From Pedobacter xixiisoli (GTDB lineage: Bacteria > Bacteroidota > Bacteroidia > Sphingobacteriales > Sphingobacteriaceae): a stretch of 64,000 nt of DNA. A model generated the notes under the pieces. That model did not search any database, was not told where the DNA came from, and saw only the letters and a program-made list of their open reading frames with translations. Numbering within the stretch: the stretch's first letter is position 1; every line of letters starts with the position of its first letter. A program made the translations under genes and the position numbers. The stretch lies in NCBI RefSeq assembly GCF_900215335.1, contig NZ_OCMT01000001.1:620001-684000 (forward strand), read 5' to 3'. Of the stretch, positions 60,250 through 64,000 are shown in pieces.

Positions 60250-61065
60250 ATGGAACAATCATTTTCATTAAAAGATAAAGTAATCGTTGTAACTGGCGGA
60301 ACAGGCATTTTAGGTCTTTCTTTCATCAACGCAATTGTAGAGGCTGGTGGTACCGTAGGTATTTTAGGCAGAAACGAACAAGTAGCAAACGAACGTGCAG
60401 ATGCAATTAATAAAGCTGGCGGTAAAGCCATCGCTCTAATTGCCGATGCCATGAACGAAGAACAATTAATCGCGGCTCGCGAAAAAGTATTAGCTGCTTA
60501 CGGAAAAATAGATGGTTTGGTAAATGCGGCGGGTGGTAACATGCCTGATGGTGTTTTACAACCAGAGCAAAATATCTTCGAAATGAAGATGGATGGAATG
60601 AAAACTGTACTAGACCTTAACCTTTGGGGAACTTTAATTCCTACACAGGTTTTTGGTAAAGCCATTGCAGAAACCGGAAGAGGAAGCATCGTCAACATTT
60701 CTTCGATGAACTCTAAAAGAGCAATTACCAAAGTATTAGGTTACAACATGGGTAAAGCAGCTGTAGATTGCTATACACAATGGTTTGCGGTAGAATTAGC
60801 TAACCGTTACGGTGATAAAATTAGAATGAATGCATTAGCGCCAGGATTCTTCTTAACAGAGCAAAACCGCAATTTATTAACTACTGCTGATAGTGGTTTT
60901 ACACCAAGAGGTCAGTCGGTAATAAATCAAACGCCTTTTAAACGTTTTGGTAACCCAGATGAATTAAAAGGTGCTTTGGTTTGGTTGTTAAGCGATGCTT
61001 CGCAATTTGTAACCGGAGCAATGATTTGTGTAGACGGCGGCTTTTCTATTTTCGGAGGGGTGTAG
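60250..61065 (+). CDS. SDR oxidoreductase, D-mannonate oxidoreductase-like
   Basis: 271 residues, cytoplasmic short-chain dehydrogenase. Cofactor motif TGGTGILG (15-22), NAAGG (92-96), catalytic S152, Y165 and K169 (GYNMGK). The C-terminal half (NALAPGFFLTEQNRNLL, FTPRGQSVINQTPFKRFG, FVTGAMICVDGGFSIFGGV) resembles the SDR-type fructuronate reductase (D-mannonate oxidoreductase) group rather than the shorter KduD, which lacks the extra loop around 100-120 (LQPEQNIFEMKMDGMK). Its place right after kduI would suit KduD (reduction of 2,5-diketo-3-deoxygluconate to KDG). Both activities are therefore possible. No mannonate dehydratase gene is visible here. An upstream palindromic element separates it from kduI. 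Confidence 0.75.
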   Translation: MEQSFSLKDKVIVVTGGTGILGLSFINAIVEAGGTVGILGRNEQVANERADAINKAGGKAIALIADAMNEEQLIAAREKVLAAYGKIDGLVNAAGGNMPDGVLQPEQNIFEMKMDGMKTVLDLNLWGTLIPTQVFGKAIAETGRGSIVNISSMNSKRAITKVLGYNMGKAAVDCYTQWFAVELANRYGDKIRMNALAPGFFLTEQNRNLLTTADSGFTPRGQSVINQTPFKRFGNPDELKGALVWLLSDASQFVTGAMICVDGGFSIFGGV

Positions 61066-61245
61066 TTGGTTGTTTCGTTGATTAGTTTTTTGGTTTTTTA
61101 GGTAGAACTATTATACCAAATAGCAGTCGAAGTTCAATTATCTAAGGTATTTCTATAAAAAAAATAATAACTGGTTTAAGGGTTTGATTTGCGTGTAAGC
61201 TAAACAACAAACCAACCAAATAACCAAACAACCAATAAAGTATAA

Positions 61246-62646
61246 ATGAAAAAGTTTTTAGACGAAAATTTTTTATTGCAAACGGAAACAGCACGTACTT
61301 TGTATCATGATTATGCAAAGCACATGCCTATTATTGATTACCATAATCACTTAATTCCGGAGCAAATAGCAGAAGACAAGCAGTTCGAAAATATTACTCA
61401 GGTTTGGCTATATGGCGACCACTATAAATGGCGTGCCATGCGTACTTTTGGTGTAGACGAATATTACATCACAGGTGGAGCATCAGACTGGGAAAAGTTT
61501 GAGAAATGGGCGGAAACTGTTCCTTATACTTTAAGAAATCCATTGTACCACTGGACACACTTGGAGCTGCAACGTTATTTCGATGTTCACGATTTGCTTT
61601 CGCCAGCTACGGCAAAGAAGATTTGGGACGAGTGTAACGCAAAGCTTCAAACCAAAGAATACAGCGTTTTAGGTTTATTGAAAAAAATGAACGTTAAAAC
61701 CTTGTGTACTACCGATGATCCATTGGATAATTTGGAATTTCACCAAAAAATAAAAGCTAGTGGTATCGATTTAGTGGTTTTGCCTGCGTTTAGACCGGAT
61801 AAAGCAATGAACGCTGATGATGTTGCAGGTTTAAATCAGTATGTAGATAAATTGGCTGGCATCGTTGAAAAGCCAATTACTAACTATCAAGAATATTTAG
61901 CGGCTTTAAAATCTCGTCACGATTTCTTTGTAGAGAATGGTGCATCAGTTTCTGACCACGGTTTAGAGCAGATTTATGCTGAAGATTATACCGAAGAGGA
62001 AGTGGCGCAAATCTTCCTTAAAATAAGAAAAGGAGAGGGAATTACTCAAGAAGAAAACCTGAAATTCAAATCGGCTATGCTTTTTCAATTTGCCCTTTGG
62101 GACCATGAAAGAGGATGGGTGCAGCAATATCACCTAGGTGCTATCCGTAACAACAACGATCGTTTGTTATCGTCGTTAGGACCAGATACTGGTTTCGATT
62201 CGATTGGCGATTTTTCGCAAGGCAGACAACTATCTAAGTTTCTTAATAAGTTAGATGCTGATAATAAATTAGCGAAAACCATTTTATACAATTTAAATCC
62301 AGCAGACAATGAATTAATGGCCACCATGATTGGTAATTATCAGGATGGTACCGTAGCAGGAAAAGTACAGTGGGGCTCAGGCTGGTGGTTTTTAGATCAA
62401 AAGCAAGGGATGATTAACCAATTAAATGCTTTATCTAATTTAGGTTTGTTAAGTCAGTTTGTAGGGATGTTAACCGATTCTAGAAGCTTCCTTTCATTCC
62501 CTAGGCACGAGTATTTCCGTCGTATTTTGTGCGATTTATTCGGTACAGATATTGAAAATGGAGAAATCCCGAACGATATAAAATTGGTTAGCCAATTAAT
62601 TGAAAATATTTGTTATAACAATGCAAAAGCCTATTTTAGCTTTTAA
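61246..62646 (+). CDS. uxaC: Glucuronate/galacturonate isomerase
   Basis: 466 residues, cytoplasmic amidohydrolase-fold enzyme. It converts D-galacturonate to D-tagaturonate and D-glucuronate to D-fructuronate, the entry step of the pathway. The metal motif is H33-x-H35 in IIDYHNHLIPEQIAED. Other family blocks are DHYKWRAMRTFGVDE, TLCTTDDPLDNLEFHQ, LPAFRPDKAMNAD, QYHLGAIRNNNDRLL, GSGWWFLDQKQGM, GMLTDSRSFLSFPRHEYFRRILCDLFG. Full length. The gene lies after the SDR and before the KDG kinase. The 180-bp upstream gap ends in an AACCAA-rich tract directly before the start codon. Confidence 0.96.
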   Translation: MKKFLDENFLLQTETARTLYHDYAKHMPIIDYHNHLIPEQIAEDKQFENITQVWLYGDHYKWRAMRTFGVDEYYITGGASDWEKFEKWAETVPYTLRNPLYHWTHLELQRYFDVHDLLSPATAKKIWDECNAKLQTKEYSVLGLLKKMNVKTLCTTDDPLDNLEFHQKIKASGIDLVVLPAFRPDKAMNADDVAGLNQYVDKLAGIVEKPITNYQEYLAALKSRHDFFVENGASVSDHGLEQIYAEDYTEEEVAQIFLKIRKGEGITQEENLKFKSAMLFQFALWDHERGWVQQYHLGAIRNNNDRLLSSLGPDTGFDSIGDFSQGRQLSKFLNKLDADNKLAKTILYNLNPADNELMATMIGNYQDGTVAGKVQWGSGWWFLDQKQGMINQLNALSNLGLLSQFVGMLTDSRSFLSFPRHEYFRRILCDLFGTDIENGEIPNDIKLVSQLIENICYNNAKAYFSF

Positions 62647-62742
62647 ATAACATATTTATATCACCTAGTAGGGGAAAGAAAAAAGATATTCAGGCAAATT
62701 AAAGCCTTTTATCTTTCACCTTTCGTCTTTTACCTTTAATAA

Positions 62743-63756
62743 ATGAAAGTTTTAAGCTTTGGGGAATTATTGCTACGCATCTGTCCGGATACCGATGGAC
62801 AATGGTTAGCAGATAATGAACTACCTTTTTATGTTGGAGGCGCAGAATTGAACGTGGCTACAGCATTGGCACTTTGGGAAGTCCCATCGGCCTATTTTTC
62901 GGCATTGCCGGATAATTTCATGTCAGAGCAGATTTTGAACTACGTTAACAAATGCAACATCGATTCGTCGAGAATACAGTTAAGTGGCGATAGGTTAGGT
63001 TTGTATTATCTGCCAAAAGGTAAAGACCTCAAAAACGCAGGCGTAATCTACGATAGAGCTAATTCTTCTTTCGCTGGTATTAAACCTGGAACTTTAAACT
63101 GGGATGAAATTTTTCAGGACGTAACTTGGTTTCATTTCAGTGCCATTTGCCCGGCGTTAAATCAAGATGCGGCAGATGTTTGCTTAGAAGCAGTTAAAGC
63201 AGCTAGCGAACTTGGCATCACCATTTCTATCGACTTAAATTACAGAGCAAAGCTTTGGAAATTTGGTAAGGAACCTATCGATATTATCCCAAGTTTGGTA
63301 GAATATTGTGATTTGGTAATGGGAAATATATGGGCAGCAGAACGGATGTTGGGTATTACTTTGCCATCGGATATTGTAGAAATTGATACTAAAGAGAATT
63401 ACCTTAAACAGGCAGAAATTACATCAAAAGAAATCATCAATAAATTTCCAAAATGTAAACACGTAGCCAATACATTTAGGTTCGATTATAAAGCGGGCAT
63501 CAGATATTACACTACTTTATTTACTGAAGGCCAACTTTTTGTTTCTAAAGAATACCTTTCTGAGCAAATTTTAGACCGCGTAGGAAGTGGCGATTGCTAC
63601 ATGGGAGGTTTAATTTACGGCTTCTACAATCAGCATGAGCCTCAGCAGATTTTAGAGTTTGCTACTGGCGCTGCCTACAACAAATTGTACATTCCTAGCG
63701 ATTGTACCACTGCAACCGTTCAAGACATTCACCAAACTATCTCCCAAAATGACTAA
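62743..63756 (+). CDS. kdgK: 2-keto-3-deoxygluconate kinase (PfkB family)
   Basis: 337 residues, cytoplasmic. The ribokinase fold opens MKVLSFGELLLRICPD with the GGAELNVATALAL substrate-binding block. The PfkB signature 2 is LDRVGSGDCYMGGLIYG with catalytic D284. SIDLNYRAKLW is typical of KDG kinases. It phosphorylates KDG to KDPG using ATP. Its last 8 bp overlap the start of the KDPG aldolase gene (ATGACTAA), so the two are translationally coupled, which supports the substrate assignment. Somewhat longer than the ~310-residue E. coli enzyme, as usual in Bacteroidota. Confidence 0.92.
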   Translation: MKVLSFGELLLRICPDTDGQWLADNELPFYVGGAELNVATALALWEVPSAYFSALPDNFMSEQILNYVNKCNIDSSRIQLSGDRLGLYYLPKGKDLKNAGVIYDRANSSFAGIKPGTLNWDEIFQDVTWFHFSAICPALNQDAADVCLEAVKAASELGITISIDLNYRAKLWKFGKEPIDIIPSLVEYCDLVMGNIWAAERMLGITLPSDIVEIDTKENYLKQAEITSKEIINKFPKCKHVANTFRFDYKAGIRYYTTLFTEGQLFVSKEYLSEQILDRVGSGDCYMGGLIYGFYNQHEPQQILEFATGAAYNKLYIPSDCTTATVQDIHQTISQND

Positions 63757-64000
63757 GAATAAAGAAACTACCATACAAGCAATACAGCAACAAGGATTAT
63801 TGCCATTATTTTATTACGAAGATGCGCAAGTTAGTTTAGAGATCATCAGGGCTTTATACAAAGGCGGCGTTCGAGTTTTCGAATATACCAACAGAGGTGC
63901 CGCGGCTTTAGAGAACTTCAAGATTTTTAAAGAAGCGCTGAAAACTGAAATGCAAGATTTGTTTTTAGGTATTGGTACCATCAAAACTGCCGAACAAGCG
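63749..64000 (+). CDS. KDPG/KHG aldolase, 3' truncated by window end
   Basis: The first 84 residues are present: MTKNKETTIQAIQQQGLLPL..., then LYKGGVRVFEYTNRG with the catalytic Glu (E45) and FLGIGTIKTAEQA, which precedes the Schiff-base region in KDPG aldolases. The enzyme splits 2-keto-3-deoxy-6-phosphogluconate into pyruvate and glyceraldehyde 3-phosphate, completing the uronate pathway. The start ATG lies inside the last codons of kdgK, an 8-bp overlap. The rest of the gene, including the Schiff-base Lys, is outside the window. Confidence 0.9.
   Translation, partial: MTKNKETTIQAIQQQGLLPLFYYEDAQVSLEIIRALYKGGVRVFEYTNRGAAALENFKIFKEALKTEMQDLFLGIGTIKTAEQA

Overview
The window looks like an AT-rich chromosomal segment from a member of the Bacteroidota, most likely a Sphingobacteriaceae/Pedobacter-type soil bacterium. 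The evidence is the gene content: a hybrid two-component regulator (HTCS) of a polysaccharide utilization locus, a giant protein with a type B type IX secretion (T9SS) C-terminal sorting domain next to PorP/SprF and OmpA partners, a TonB-dependent receptor, and promoters that fit the TTTG / TAnnTTTG pattern. Classical Shine-Dalgarno sequences are mostly absent. I saw no rRNA, tRNA, CRISPR array, transposase or phage gene.

Layout. (1) Positions 1-15182 are part of a pectin utilization locus: a 5'-truncated surface protein (DUF4957/DUF5123-like), GH43, GH3 with a PA14 insert, the HTCS regulator, then a tight group of pectinesterase (CE8), polygalacturonase (GH28) and GH95. SusC/SusD are not in the window and may lie upstream. 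(2) 15183-17723 is a minus-strand STAND/NACHT-like P-loop ATPase of unknown role, divergent from (3) 18022-29901, a T9SS module: a 2934-residue Ig-repeat adhesin, PorP/SprF and an OmpA-family protein. (4) 29990-34227 holds signalling and unknown genes: an M15-fold protein that has lost its zinc ligands, a NarL-type response regulator, a small acidic protein with a Cys-containing tail, two paralogous membrane proteins and a NarL-type histidine kinase in one overlapping cluster. (5) 34371-41109 is a four-gene outer-membrane module (TonB receptor, DUF4876-like lipoprotein, DUF6850-like barrel, di-haem cytochrome c peroxidase) behind a promoter with a 23-bp operator-like palindrome. (6) 41276-49259 is housekeeping and miscellaneous: aminopeptidase P, NADP-type aldehyde dehydrogenase, alpha/beta hydrolase, sterol-desaturase-type hydroxylase, universal stress protein, NlpC/P60 peptidase, YceH. 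(7) 49446-55325 is an alpha-2-macroglobulin-like protein with an embedded TonB-plug module. (8) 55833-64000 is a hexuronate catabolic cluster: uxaB, uxaA, kduI, an SDR, uxaC, kdgK and the start of a KDPG aldolase gene.

Regions 1 and 8 fit together metabolically. Secreted CE8, GH28 and accessory glycosidases release galacturonate from pectin. UxaC, UxaB, UxaA, KdgK and KDPG aldolase then convert it to pyruvate and glyceraldehyde 3-phosphate, and KduI handles the unsaturated uronate product of pectate lyases.

Intergenic spaces are rich in palindromic and inverted-repeat elements of several unrelated families (at 41149, 44934, 55349 and 60074) and in low-complexity AACCAA-like stretches. Several stem-loops sit directly in front of start codons (10058, 18022, 34371).
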